Assembly (NCBI GenBank): GCA_947624835.1
Contig: CANQLX010000013.1
Location: 1-38,155 of the forward strand
Source of the DNA: an uncultured Clostridia bacterium
GTDB taxonomy: Bacteria > Bacillota > Clostridia > Oscillospirales > Acutalibacteraceae
DNA: 38,155 bases
Direction: 5' to 3'
Shown here: positions 25,372 to 34,492 of the stretch, piece after piece
How positions within the stretch are numbered: position 1 is the first letter of the stretch
How the letters are laid out: each line of letters opens with the position of its first letter
Notes under the pieces: model-generated
Databases searched by the model: none
What the model saw: the letters and a program-made list of their open reading frames with translations, nothing else
What the model was told of the DNA's origin: nothing
Position numbers and translations under genes: made by a program

Positions 25372-25659
25372 TTGCGTCAGAAGAAAATACCATTGCGAAA
25401 ATGTACCGGCTGCGGAGAAATGAAAGATAAAAGGCAGCTTATAAGAATTGTCAAGTCCCCTGATTCAGAGGAATCGGAATGTAAAATATCAGTGGATCTT
25501 ACAGGAAAAAAACCGGGACGCGGGGCATATATCTGCAATGACCCCAACTGTCTGGCTAAGGCTAAGAAGGCACGAAGGCTTGAAAAGACGTTTTCATGCA
25601 AAATTCCCGATGAGGTGTATAACAGGCTCTCACAGGAACTTGAAATCTCTGCTGAATGA
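25372..25659 (+). CDS. rnpM: RNase P modulator RnpM (YlxR)
   Basis: A 95-residue YlxR-family protein; recent work on the Bacillus member shows that it binds the RNA subunit of RNase P and dampens its activity. The core reads KIPLRKCTGCGEMKDKRQLIRIV and then GRGAYICNDPNCLAKA. Two CxxC-like cysteine sites (Cys11/Cys14 and the later pair in ICNDPNC) may bind metal, as in many clostridial members. The frame extends to an ATG at 25339, but a TTG at 25372 lies nine bases after AAAGGA and yields the usual family N-terminus MRQKKIPLR. It sits between nusA and ylxQ as in Bacillus. Confidence 0.93.
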   Translation: MRQKKIPLRKCTGCGEMKDKRQLIRIVKSPDSEESECKISVDLTGKKPGRGAYICNDPNCLAKAKKARRLEKTFSCKIPDEVYNRLSQELEISAE

Positions 25660-25702
25660 ATATTGAAATTATCGGATTTGTCCGGAAAGAGTGATTTGGT
25701 TA

Positions 25703-26005
25703 ATGAATAATAAACTGCTGTCGTTGTTGGGAATAGCAAGACGAGCGGGACGTGTTTCGCTCGGATTTGATTCCGCCGTTGACTCCATGCATAATGGAAA
25801 ATGCAGGCTTCTTTTGCTTGCAAGTGACTTGTCCGAACGCACAAAAAGATTAGCTGCAAGGGCGGCGGAGGACAGCGACGTACGGACAGTTTTTTTGGAT
25901 ATACCGATGGAGGAGCTTGGTGCTTCAGTCGGAAAGTATACCGGGATAATTGCGGTAAATGATCGGGGCTTTGCTGACAGGATAATATCGCTTTATAACG
26001 AATAA
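25703..26005 (+). CDS. rplGA: L7Ae-family RNA-binding protein YlxQ
   Basis: A 100-residue protein of the L7Ae/L30e/S12e/Gadd45 fold, which binds kink-turn RNA motifs; the exact job of YlxQ is not settled. Conserved segments are LLSLLGIARRAGRVSLGFD at the N-terminus, LLLLASDLSERTKRL in the middle and GKYTGIIAVNDRGFADRI near the end. The ATG at 25703 gives the standard N-terminus. A GTG at 25691 is in frame but lies too close to the only plausible ribosome binding site, GGAAAGAG. It is followed by infB after 21 bases. Confidence 0.92.
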   Translation: MNNKLLSLLGIARRAGRVSLGFDSAVDSMHNGKCRLLLLASDLSERTKRLAARAAEDSDVRTVFLDIPMEELGASVGKYTGIIAVNDRGFADRIISLYNE

Positions 26006-26026
26006 ACAGACAGGAGGAATGATTGT

Positions 26027-28549
26027 ATGATAAAATATAAGCTTAGCGAGGTAGCCAAAAACTTTAATATACCGAGTAAGGAGCTTTCCGAGGTACTCAA
26101 AACATATCTTAATGTGAATAAAAAATCAGGAGCAATACTCACAGAGGGTGAGCTTAACCTTATTGTTGAGTATTTCACGCAAAAAACTATGATGAGTAAT
26201 CTTAATGATTATTATGCAAGTGCAGGTGATCCTAAAACGGATGTAAAGGAGAAAACGGAGGCAGCCGCTGAAAGGATCAAAACAGTAAAAACTGAAAAAC
26301 AGGATAAAAACAGGAACCGCAAAAAGGACAGTAGAAACGATAGCGGAAAACCTCAGAAAAACGAAAAAACCGGAAAAGCCGAGAATAATGGTCATGTTAA
26401 AAATAATCAGGACAATAAAAATTCCGAAAAACAAGGAATTAACGATAAATACTCAAATAAGAGGCAGAAGAAAAACAAAGCTCCGGCAGCGGCACGCCCG
26501 AAACAGGAAACACACATTCTCTCCGGGAAGCAATTCGATAAAAGTGAGGCTGTCACGGAGGATAACAGTAAGGTAAACGAAAACAGGGGCAGAGTTATAA
26601 ATACCAGATCATCCCATGTAAATATAGATAAATATAATGAAAAATACGACAGGCTTGCAAGTGAGAAAATGCATAAGGAACCCACTGTTCAGAAGCAAAA
26701 GATAAATCAACGCTCACAGCAGAAAGGCAAGCCCCGTAATTCACGAAAGGAAACTGAACAGGAACGCCTAAACAGAATTGCAAATGACCGTAAGAATAAG
26801 CCAATTACCGTTCAGATACCCGATGAGATCACGGTCGGAGAGCTTGCACTAAGATTAAAGGTTACAGCTGCTGAGCTTATCAAAAAGCTTATGCTTCTTG
26901 GTGTTATGGCAAGTGTCAGTGATGTTATAGATTTTGATACCGCCTCTCTTGCCGCTATGGAGTTCCATGCAAAAATAGAAAAGGAAGTTATAGAAACAAT
27001 AGAGGAAAAAATAATTGATAACAGTGAGGATGAAGATATTAACCTTGTTGAGCGTGCACCTGTGGTCGTTGTTATGGGTCATGTAGACCATGGTAAGACA
27101 TCATTACTTGATACGATACGTCATGCCCATGTTACCGATACAGAGGCAGGAGGTATCACTCAGCATATCGGAGCATACCGTGTTAAAATCAATGGCAGAA
27201 ATATAACCTTCCTTGATACTCCCGGACATGAGGCATTTACAACCATGCGTGCAAGGGGTGCTCAGGTTACGGATATTGCAATACTTGTTGTAGCTGCTGA
27301 TGACGGTATTATGCCACAGACGGTTGAAGCGATACATCATGCAAAGGCAGCAGGAGTTTCGATTATAGTTGCAGTCAATAAGATTGACAAGCCCGGTGCT
27401 GATGTTGAACGTGTAAAAACACAGCTCACAGAGCATGAACTTGTTCCCGAAGAGTGGGGCGGAGATGTTCCCGTCATTCCTGTATCGGCACATACAAAGG
27501 AAGGTATTGATGACCTTCTTGAGATGGTATTACTGGTTGCCGATATGAAGGAGCTTAAAGCCAATCCTGACAGAGCTGCAAAAGGTACTGTTATCGAAGC
27601 AAGACTAGACAAAGGAAGAGGACCGATTGCAACCGTGCTTGTACAGAACGGTACTCTTAATATCGGTGATATTATTGTTGCCGGAACAACTGTAGGCCGT
27701 GTCAGGGCAATGACAAACGATAAGGGCATAAAGGTAAAGACAGCCGGACCGTCTGTGCCGGTAGAAATAACGGGTCTTAATGATGTTCCGACCGGCGGAG
27801 ATATATTCAATGCCGTTTCAGATGAACGCCTTGCGAGAGAGCTTGTTGAGCAGCGACGCAATGCGGAAAAGGAGCAACGTTTCAATTCCGTAACAAAGGT
27901 AACTCTCGATAACCTCTTTGACCAGATGAAGATGGGCGAGATGAAAGAACTTAAGATCATAGTTAAGGCGGATGTTCAGGGTTCAGTTGAGGCAGTCAGA
28001 CAATCACTTGAAAAGCTTACTAACGATGAAGTTCGTGTAAATGTAATATACAGTGGTGTAGGTGCAATAAAGGAATCCGACGTTATGCTTGCTACTGCGT
28101 CAAACGCTGTTATAGTAGGCTTCAATGTACGTCCCGATTCTGTTGCAGAGGATAATGCCAAACGAAACGGCGTTGATATGCGTCTGTACAGGGTTATTTA
28201 CGATTGTATAGAAGAAATTGAAGCTGCCATGAAGGGTATGCTTGCACCTAAGTTCAAGGAAAATATCTTAGGAAAGGTAGAAGTTAGACTTACCTACAAA
28301 ATTACGAATGTAGGACTAGTTTCAGGTTCGTATGTACTCTCCGGCAAGGTTGTCAGGGGTGCAAATTGCCGCGTTGTCCGTGACGGCATTGTAATAGCTG
28401 ATGATAATATTGCTTCTCTTCAGAGATTCAAAGACAGCGTAAAAGAGGTTTCTCAGGGCTTTGAATGCGGCATAACCCTTGATAAATACAGTGATATAAA
28501 AGAGGGCGATATTTTCGAGATATATGAAATGGAAGAAATCAAGCAGTAA
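26027..28549 (+). CDS. infB: Translation initiation factor IF-2
   Basis: An 840-residue GTPase that places initiator fMet-tRNA on the ribosome. A short helical IF2N domain (1-50) is followed by a Lys/Asn/Glu-rich, probably disordered stretch (about 80-260), then a second IF2N-like segment ([20 protein letters not shown]). The G domain has G1 GHVDHGKT at 351-358, G3 DTPGHEA and G4 NKID, and further beta-barrel domains lead to the fMet-tRNA-binding C-terminus. AGGAGG lies nine bases before the ATG. A terminator follows 50 bases later, so rbfA, which usually comes next in Firmicutes, is not in this operon. Confidence 0.97.
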   Translation: MIKYKLSEVAKNFNIPSKELSEVLKTYLNVNKKSGAILTEGELNLIVEYFTQKTMMSNLNDYYASAGDPKTDVKEKTEAAAERIKTVKTEKQDKNRNRKKDSRNDSGKPQKNEKTGKAENNGHVKNNQDNKNSEKQGINDKYSNKRQKKNKAPAAARPKQETHILSGKQFDKSEAVTEDNSKVNENRGRVINTRSSHVNIDKYNEKYDRLASEKMHKEPTVQKQKINQRSQQKGKPRNSRKETEQERLNRIANDRKNKPITVQIPDEITVGELALRLKVTAAELIKKLMLLGVMASVSDVIDFDTASLAAMEFHAKIEKEVIETIEEKIIDNSEDEDINLVERAPVVVVMGHVDHGKTSLLDTIRHAHVTDTEAGGITQHIGAYRVKINGRNITFLDTPGHEAFTTMRARGAQVTDIAILVVAADDGIMPQTVEAIHHAKAAGVSIIVAVNKIDKPGADVERVKTQLTEHELVPEEWGGDVPVIPVSAHTKEGIDDLLEMVLLVADMKELKANPDRAAKGTVIEARLDKGRGPIATVLVQNGTLNIGDIIVAGTTVGRVRAMTNDKGIKVKTAGPSVPVEITGLNDVPTGGDIFNAVSDERLARELVEQRRNAEKEQRFNSVTKVTLDNLFDQMKMGEMKELKIIVKADVQGSVEAVRQSLEKLTNDEVRVNVIYSGVGAIKESDVMLATASNAVIVGFNVRPDSVAEDNAKRNGVDMRLYRVIYDCIEEIEAAMKGMLAPKFKENILGKVEVRLTYKITNVGLVSGSYVLSGKVVRGANCRVVRDGIVIADDNIASLQRFKDSVKEVSQGFECGITLDKYSDIKEGDIFEIYEMEEIKQ

Positions 28550-28600
28550 TCTTCTGTATTATAGATTCCATAGAAATATTTGACCTTATATTGACTGTTT

Positions 28601-28632
28601 AGGTGTCACCCGGTGAGGGTGACACCTTTCCG
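28601..28632 (+). terminator. Terminator of the nusA-infB operon
   Basis: Perfect eleven-base arms AGGTGTCACCC and GGGTGACACCT with a five-base loop, about 50 bases after the infB stop. The T-run is short (TTTCC), but the stem is very stable. Confidence 0.75.
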
Positions 28633-28855
28633 TGCTGTCTCATATCTGACCTTACAGCCTCTCTCCAATTTAAGCTGTAAATTATAAGAACGGCATTGTA
28701 AGTTCTGATTAACCATTTGAGAATAATATTGAGATTGAATTATAAATCACGAAGACATAGAAAACGAGACTGTTCCATAGAGAAATCTACAGAACAGTCT
28801 CAAAAATTTACTGTCAATAAAGAAAATATAAAACTTCAAGAATATGACTCTCACC
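28633..28855. other. Gene-free convergent interval between infB and the pilin genes
   Basis: Together with the flanking terminator this makes about 305 bases without a gene. Apart from the minus-strand terminator at 28766-28801 nothing recognisable is present. Confidence 0.6.
28766..28801 (-). terminator. Terminator of the pilin gene pair
   Basis: Arms GAGACTGTTC and GAACAGTCTC (perfect, ten bases), with further inner pairing TAGA/TCTA, followed on the minus strand by GTTTTC. It lies about 55 bases after the second pilin gene. Confidence 0.65.
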
Positions 28856-29554
28856 TTAAGAAACAGGCTGCATCTGGAATGCAATACCGGTAGTTCTTAA
28901 GCTGTCGCCACCAACCTTAAATGTACCTCCGGCTCCACCGTAATTACCGTCCTCAACAAAATCGTTACTCAAAGCAGTCCTAACATTTCCGCAGCCTTCC
29001 ATTACAACAGAACCGCTTACAGAATATCCGTCAACCATGTTGATCTCATAATTCAAATAGAAGAAAAGACCTCCCCTTGTCGGATCACTTTCACTTCTGC
29101 CGATCTTCTGCTTGGATATTGAAAATACAATATTATCAACACCGCTGACATTCAATTCAGCTTCAGGAATTAAATTTCCTGACGCATCCTTGACATTTGT
29201 TTTATATCTCATATTTGTCGAATCCGGATCTATCATCATATAATCCACTTCATCCGTAGTACTCAGAATAAGAGAATCAACGCCGCCCGGAGTAAGAAAA
29301 TTTGTAGCACCGCCGCCGCTTGCTGTAGAATCAATGAAATACAGCGACTCACAAACACTCGCATTATCATATATATAATTTTCAATCTCGGTTACCTTTT
29401 GCTGTTCCGTAGCGAGTACAGATGCTGACGAATAGTTATTCATAGTCGAAGCAAATATTCCAACACCCATACCTGCCGTTATTGACATAATTGCCACGGT
29501 AACAACAAGCTCAACAAGAGTAACACCCTTCTTACTAATGAATTTACGCATCAT
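28856..29554 (-). CDS. Type IV prepilin-like protein B
   Basis: A 232-residue protein with a class III signal: SKKG then VTLVELVVTVAIMSITAG. The peptidase would cut after Gly10, leaving Val at +1 and Glu15 at +5, the residue needed for pilus assembly. The hydrophobic helix that follows is the assembly spine. The rest is a beta-rich globular domain with two cysteines (one in ASVCESLYF, one in MEGCGNVR) that could form a disulfide. A length above 200 suggests a minor pilin or adhesin more than a bulk subunit. Two adjacent ATG codons exist; AGGTGA lies four bases before the first and seven before the second, so the second (29551) may be used. It follows prepilin A by nine bases. Confidence 0.88.
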   Translation of the reverse strand: MMRKFISKKGVTLVELVVTVAIMSITAGMGVGIFASTMNNYSSASVLATEQQKVTEIENYIYDNASVCESLYFIDSTASGGGATNFLTPGGVDSLILSTTDEVDYMMIDPDSTNMRYKTNVKDASGNLIPEAELNVSGVDNIVFSISKQKIGRSESDPTRGGLFFYLNYEINMVDGYSVSGSVVMEGCGNVRTALSNDFVEDGNYGGAGGTFKVGGDSLRTTGIAFQMQPVS

Positions 29555-29563
29555 ATACTCACC

Positions 29564-30145
29564 TTAGCTTTCTTTATACGGAATAAAGCTTTCGTTCATA
29601 ACAGTTCCCTGTGCAGACTCAAAACTTGTTATAAGCCTTATACCCGGTATTTCAGGATCAACTGCCGTTCCCATTGTTGTCACATGATTCCTTACCTCGG
29701 GAATCAATGTATACTGGAAAGATACACCACTAACAAAAGCCGGCTGGAATCCGGTTGTTATGTTACCGGTTGGCGGTACGAATACGGCACCCGGTATTTT
29801 CTCCTCAACAGCAGCCGTAATAGCCGTTCCGTAATCATCTCCGGAGCCATCGCTGTTAAGTATCTGCTGAACAAGGTCATTGGCAGAAATTCCTCCGTCA
29901 TCAATAAGTGCACCGGTATTCCTTATTCTCTTGATTGTAGTGAAAACAATATCATTAACAGATGCATTAAGCAGACCTGCCCTGTTCTCATCAGCATTAT
30001 AAACCGTTGTTGTATATCCGCTTACCATTGCACCGAGTGTCGAAGCAAAAACTATAACAATTATCGCAACACCGATAAGTATTTCCACAAGGGACATACC
30101 TTTCTTTGATCTGAACTTATTTCTATGTAATATCAATCTTTTCAT
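29564..30145 (-). CDS. Type IV prepilin-like protein A
   Basis: A 193-residue prepilin with signal RSKKG then MSLVEILIGVAIIVIVFA: cleavage after Gly16, Met at +1 and Glu21 at +5. The hydrophobic helix is followed by a region starting GYTTTVYNADENRAGLLNAS and a mostly beta-type domain without cysteines. The frame is open to 30214, but the ATG at 30145 has AGGAGG nine bases upstream and gives a normal short leader. It is the first gene of a two-pilin unit with its own promoter at 30221-30248, downstream of the assembly genes. Whether it is the main subunit or a minor pilin is not clear. Confidence 0.88.
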   Translation of the reverse strand: MKRLILHRNKFRSKKGMSLVEILIGVAIIVIVFASTLGAMVSGYTTTVYNADENRAGLLNASVNDIVFTTIKRIRNTGALIDDGGISANDLVQQILNSDGSGDDYGTAITAAVEEKIPGAVFVPPTGNITTGFQPAFVSGVSFQYTLIPEVRNHVTTMGTAVDPEIPGIRLITSFESAQGTVMNESFIPYKES

Positions 30146-30220
30146 TATCAGGAACCTCCTGTACGATGTATTTTGCAGACACAGAATCCACACACCTCTA
30201 AGTGTAATATACATACTTCA

Positions 30221-30248
30221 ATTATACTATAGATTTAAATAATTTCAA
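30221..30248 (-). promoter_or_regulatory. Promoter of the pilin gene pair
   Basis: TTGAAA (30248-30243), 16 bases, TATAAT (30226-30221) on the minus strand, about 75 bases before the first pilin ATG. It allows pilins to be made at a different level from the assembly proteins. Confidence 0.7.
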
Positions 30249-30321
30249 TACATTTTCAAAAGATAAAATCAACAAAATTTAAGATTTTATTTTGGTTATA
30301 TTCATAGTACGGACAGGCAAA

Positions 30322-30353
30322 CGGTACACTGACATATATCTGCCAATGTACCG
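30322..30353 (-). terminator. Hairpin after pilC, possible terminator
   Basis: Minus-strand arms CGGTACATTGGCA and TGTCAGTGTACCG (13 pairs with G-U) and a six-base loop, followed only by TTTGCC. It lies between pilC and the pilin promoter and could stop or weaken transcription from the assembly operon. Confidence 0.5.
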
Positions 30354-30410
30354 GAAGCCACCCTGTATTTGTAAGCTTTGTAAGACAGATACAAGGTAAA
30401 TACCCATAAA

Positions 30411-31649
30411 TCAAGTATTAGTATCAATTACACCATAGATACCGAACATCGGAAGAATCATAGATACAACAACTGTACCGACAACTACACCAATTACAAC
30501 CGTCATTACAGGTGTCATTGCATCGGTAAGCTTTTGAGTTGATTCGTCACTCTGCTCTTCAAAAAGCTCAGCCATCTTATACAGTGAATCGCCAAGCATA
30601 CCGGATTCCTCACCGACACGAACCATCGATACAAGTATCGGGTCAAATACAGGATGCTTTGACATTGCTTCATTTATAGTCACACCTATCTGTACGTCAT
30701 CAATAACCGCCTGTATCTGCTCCTTTACATATATATTCGGAACAGCATCACGTGCAAGTCCCATAGCTTTATGTATAGGTATACCTGCATCGGTAAGTGT
30801 TGACATAAGACGGCTGAAACGTGCAAGTGAACTCTGACGTATAATAGGACCGACAAGCGGAATTTTTAAAGACACCTTTGCTATTGTCATCTGAAATTCT
30901 TTGTTATTCTTCTTAAGTGTAACAAATGAAAAACCGATAATGAAAACTACAATTAAAATCAGCCACCAATAACCTATAAGAATATCCGAGAATGCCATAA
31001 CTGCAAGGGTCAGTCCCGGAAGCTCTGCACCAAACGAACCATACGTATCCTTAAAGGTCGGAAGAACGAAGCCGCAAAGGATTATAATAAGTGCAACAAC
31101 AAGAACGATAAGGAATATAGGATATGTAAATGCACTTCTGAGCTTACCGGAAAGTGCGATATCTTTCTTACATATAAGCGCACACTGCTGGAAAGCCGAA
31201 TCAAGACGACCGTTTGCTTCACCGGCCTCTATAATACTTATATATACACCGGGAAATCCTTCAAAGTTCTTCATAGACTGTGACAACGTAAAACCGTTAT
31301 ACAGATTCTCATTGATTTCACGAAGAATCTTCTGCATTGCAGGATCCTTCTCGGAGTCAATCATAATCTGCATTGACATTGAAAGGTTAATACCCGCCTT
31401 CATCATCATACCAAGCTGGTTAAACAGCATAAGCAAAGCTTTTTTCTTAAGCTTTTTGTTATGAACGTCTCCGCTCATATCCATCTGCCAGATACTTGTG
31501 GGGACGTCAGAACCTGAAGCTTCTTTAATATCCTGAACGATAAGACCCTTCTCACGAAGCAACGCTACAGCCTGACTCTGTGTGTCGGCCTCGATCGCAC
31601 CCTCTTTTTTCTGATTTCTGGCATTCATCGCCACATATTTATATTTCAA
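30411..31649 (-). CDS. pilC: Type IV pilus inner-membrane platform protein PilC
   Basis: A 412-residue member of the GspF/PilC family, the membrane platform on which PilB and PilT act to add or remove pilins. Two cytoplasmic T2SSF helical domains are present. The first (about 72-195) carries FNQLGMMMKAGINL and the FPGVYISIIEAGEANGRLD signature; the second (about 275-400) carries FSRLMSTLTDAGIP and a MVRVGEESGMLGDSL repeat of the same motif. Hydrophobic helices lie near 176-197, 212-243 and 380-403. An N-terminal segment MKYKYVAMNARNQKKEGAIEA is typical. It follows pilT by 13 bases. Confidence 0.95.
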   Translation of the reverse strand: MKYKYVAMNARNQKKEGAIEADTQSQAVALLREKGLIVQDIKEASGSDVPTSIWQMDMSGDVHNKKLKKKALLMLFNQLGMMMKAGINLSMSMQIMIDSEKDPAMQKILREINENLYNGFTLSQSMKNFEGFPGVYISIIEAGEANGRLDSAFQQCALICKKDIALSGKLRSAFTYPIFLIVLVVALIIILCGFVLPTFKDTYGSFGAELPGLTLAVMAFSDILIGYWWLILIVVFIIGFSFVTLKKNNKEFQMTIAKVSLKIPLVGPIIRQSSLARFSRLMSTLTDAGIPIHKAMGLARDAVPNIYVKEQIQAVIDDVQIGVTINEAMSKHPVFDPILVSMVRVGEESGMLGDSLYKMAELFEEQSDESTQKLTDAMTPVMTVVIGVVVGTVVVSMILPMFGIYGVIDTNT

Positions 31650-31662
31650 GACAGCTCACCCC

Positions 31663-32709
31663 TTATCTCCTGGCATCAGTGTCGCCGATATCAAAGTTCC
31701 ATGCCTTAGCAACTTGTTCGGTTATAAGTCCCTGTGCAAGCAAATTATCTATACTCTTGCTCATGGTAATCATACCGTACTGCTGTCCGAGTTGTATTGA
31801 CTGTTGTATATTAGCTACCTTGTTTTCACGAATAAGGTTACTGATAGCTCCGGTAACAAACATTATCTCAAATGCTGCAATTCGTCCGCCGGTTGCTCTC
31901 GGCAGAAGCCTCTGTGAAATAACAGCCTTAAGAGATGTCGAAAGCTGCACTCTTATCTGCTGCTGCTGGTCCGGCGGGAAGATATCAACAAGACGGTCAA
32001 TCGTCTTTGCTGCACCCTCAGTATGAACTGTTGAAAATACCAAGTGACCTGTTTCTGTTGCCGTAAGTGCAATCTGAATGGACTCACGGTCACGCATCTC
32101 TCCGACAAGTATAATATCCGGGTCCTCACGCATTGCAGCTCTCAATGCCATAGGATATGAACGGCTGTCCAAACCTATTTCTCTTTGGTTTATGATACAA
32201 CGCTTCGGAGTATGCAGGAACTCAACAGGATCCTCTATTGTGATTATATGTTTGCTCTTGTATTTGTTAATTTCATTTATAAGAGCTGCAAGAGTTGTAG
32301 ACTTACCCGAACCGGTAGGACCGCACATAAGAACAAGTCCCGAATTGAGGTCAAGGGTCTTTCTTATTGAATTAGGAAGACTCAGAGTTGAAAGCTCAGG
32401 AACAACACTGTTGATTACACGGAGAACCAACGATGTGCCGTTACGCTGTCTGAAAGCATTTGCTCTGAAACGTCCGCATTCACCAATTTCAACTGCGGCA
32501 TCCGCCTCACCTGTCGCAAGAAAGGTCTCAAACCTTGATTGGTTGAGCACTGCCTTGATAATTGCTGTAACCTCGGCCTCCTTCAAAGCCGGGTCATTTG
32601 TAAAAAATGCATTACCATGCAAACGGTATGCCGGATGATTACCCGATGCAATATGTATATCGGATGCCCCCTTACCGACAGCTTCTTTTACAAGGCTATA
32701 AAAATCCAT
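31663..32709 (-). CDS. pilT: Type IV pilus retraction ATPase PilT
   Basis: A 348-residue hexameric ATPase that disassembles the pilus, giving retraction and twitching or DNA uptake. Present are Walker A GPTGSGKS (130-137), the Asp box around IITIEDPVEFLH, Walker B DIILVGEMRD (198-207) and the His box from His222 to His229 (GHLVFSTVH). The C-terminal part keeps QRLLPRATGGRIAAFEI, close to the conserved PilT retraction region. The N-terminus (ASDIHIASGNHPAYRLHG) and length match PilT and not PilB. A retraction ATPase in the cluster argues for a dynamic pilus and not a simple secretion pseudopilus. Confidence 0.95.
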   Translation of the reverse strand: MDFYSLVKEAVGKGASDIHIASGNHPAYRLHGNAFFTNDPALKEAEVTAIIKAVLNQSRFETFLATGEADAAVEIGECGRFRANAFRQRNGTSLVLRVINSVVPELSTLSLPNSIRKTLDLNSGLVLMCGPTGSGKSTTLAALINEINKYKSKHIITIEDPVEFLHTPKRCIINQREIGLDSRSYPMALRAAMREDPDIILVGEMRDRESIQIALTATETGHLVFSTVHTEGAAKTIDRLVDIFPPDQQQQIRVQLSTSLKAVISQRLLPRATGGRIAAFEIMFVTGAISNLIRENKVANIQQSIQLGQQYGMITMSKSIDNLLAQGLITEQVAKAWNFDIGDTDARR

Positions 32710-32770
32710 TATAATCTACCCCATTCTGTGTATAGAATTTGTGCCGAAACACTTTTATATTCAGATCTCA

Positions 32771-34477
32771 TCAATCATTTGAGATCGTCATGTCAATATA
32801 CTCCTCGTAGGAGGTAAGACCCTCAAGCACGTCTCTTCTGACGTTTTCCTTCATAGGTATCATACCCTCCTTAATTGCCATATCTCTAAGCTCATCTGTG
32901 CTGACTCCCTGTGTAACAGCCCTTTTAAGAGTTGTTGTCAGAAGCATTACCTCATGAACTGCTATACGTCCCTTATATCCCTTCATATTACATTTCTCGC
33001 AGCCAACCGGGCGATAAAGTGTAATTTCCTCATTTTCATCAAGACCGAGACCAATTCGCTGGTTCTGGTCGGGATTATACGCTTCTTTACAGTTTGTGCA
33101 AAGCCTTCTTGCAAGCTTCTGGGCTATAATTCCAAGAAGTGCTGACGAAACCATGTATGGCTCAATTCCCATATCTACAAGACGTGCGACGGAGCTCGGT
33201 GCATCGTAGGTATGGAGGGTTGAAAGCACAAGGTGACCTGTGATAGCCGCCTGTACAGCTATTCCCGCAGTTTCACCGTCACGGATCTCACCGATCATTA
33301 TGATATCCGGGTCCTGACGGAGTATACTACGCAGAGCGGAGGCAAACGTAAGTCCCGCCTTTTCATTTGTCTGCACCTGTGTTATACCCTGCTGGATCAT
33401 TTCTACAGGGTCCTCAACCGTTATAATATTAATATCCTCGCCCATTACCTCATGCAAAGCCGTATACAGTGTGGTGGATTTACCCGAACCGGTAGCACCT
33501 GTTACAAGAATAATTCCTCTGTGGCTCTTTACAAGGTGGTCGAATTTTTCAAGATTTTCGGGAAGGAAGCCTATATTATCCTTTTTAAGCTCCATTCCGA
33601 GCGAGGTCGTAATACGCATAACTATCTTCTCACCAAACAGGCAGGGAAGAACAGAAATACGGAAGTCAATATCACTTCCTCCTACACGGTATTTAATACG
33701 ACCGTCCTGAGGTATACGTTTTTCAGCTATATTCATATTGCCTATGAACTTAATACGTGATGTTACCGAGGGAATAAGTTCGGCTGCCGTTTCCATATAT
33801 ATCTGCAGCTTACCGTCAACACGGAACCTTATCCTCAGGCAGGACTCCATAGGTTCTATATGAATATCGGATGCCTTTGTAAAAATTGCTTCCTCAAGCA
33901 TACTGTTTACAAAACGGATAATCGGCTGATCATTTGCCGAGGCCTCCTGAGCAGCTGCCGCTTCAGCCTCAAGCTCTGCCTTCGACTTACCTCCGCTTTT
34001 GGATTCAAGAAATTCCTTAGCATCGTCAATGGCTTTTTTGGCTGCATAAAGCTCACGGAACTTACCTGCTATCTTTGAGTTTTCGGCGATAACAGGCATA
34101 ATCTTAAGCTTTGTCGTTATACCGATATCTTGTATTCCGTTATAGTTTGTAGGGTCAGCCATAGCAACGGTAAGAAAACGTCCGTTTTTTTCTATAGCTA
34201 TTGCCATATGCTTCTGTGCTATATCCTCTGGTATAATTCCGGATATATCCTCAGGGATCTGTACATCATCAAGATTTATATAGGGGATTCTGAGCTGCTG
34301 CTCGAGTGCCCTGCAAACCTGCAATTCGGTTACCACTCCGTCCTCAATAAGAATATCCGCAACACGCTTGCCGCTTTCGCTTTTTTTTTGCTTTGTCAGT
34401 GCTTCGTCAAGCTGTTCATCGGTAATAGCTCCGGCATCAATAAGAATTTGTCCTATTCTAAGACGATTTGCTTTCAT
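32771..34477 (-). CDS. pilB: Type IV pilus extension ATPase PilB
   Basis: A 568-residue assembly ATPase of the GspE/PilB family. The N-terminal GspE-N domain (1-145) begins RLRIGQILIDAGAITDEQLDEAL, a fold that in some relatives binds cyclic di-GMP or connects to PilM. A Lys/Ala/Glu-rich linker (150-182) follows. The motor domain has Walker A GATGSGKS (327-334), Walker B DIIMIGEIRD (391-400) and the His box GHLVLSTLH. A four-cysteine zinc site is complete: Cys460, Cys463, Cys493, Cys496. It is 15 bases after pilD and 61 bases before pilT. Confidence 0.95.
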   Translation of the reverse strand: MKANRLRIGQILIDAGAITDEQLDEALTKQKKSESGKRVADILIEDGVVTELQVCRALEQQLRIPYINLDDVQIPEDISGIIPEDIAQKHMAIAIEKNGRFLTVAMADPTNYNGIQDIGITTKLKIMPVIAENSKIAGKFRELYAAKKAIDDAKEFLESKSGGKSKAELEAEAAAAQEASANDQPIIRFVNSMLEEAIFTKASDIHIEPMESCLRIRFRVDGKLQIYMETAAELIPSVTSRIKFIGNMNIAEKRIPQDGRIKYRVGGSDIDFRISVLPCLFGEKIVMRITTSLGMELKKDNIGFLPENLEKFDHLVKSHRGIILVTGATGSGKSTTLYTALHEVMGEDINIITVEDPVEMIQQGITQVQTNEKAGLTFASALRSILRQDPDIIMIGEIRDGETAGIAVQAAITGHLVLSTLHTYDAPSSVARLVDMGIEPYMVSSALLGIIAQKLARRLCTNCKEAYNPDQNQRIGLGLDENEEITLYRPVGCEKCNMKGYKGRIAVHEVMLLTTTLKRAVTQGVSTDELRDMAIKEGMIPMKENVRRDVLEGLTSYEEYIDMTISND

Positions 34478-34492
34478 ATTTTCAGCTCCCGA

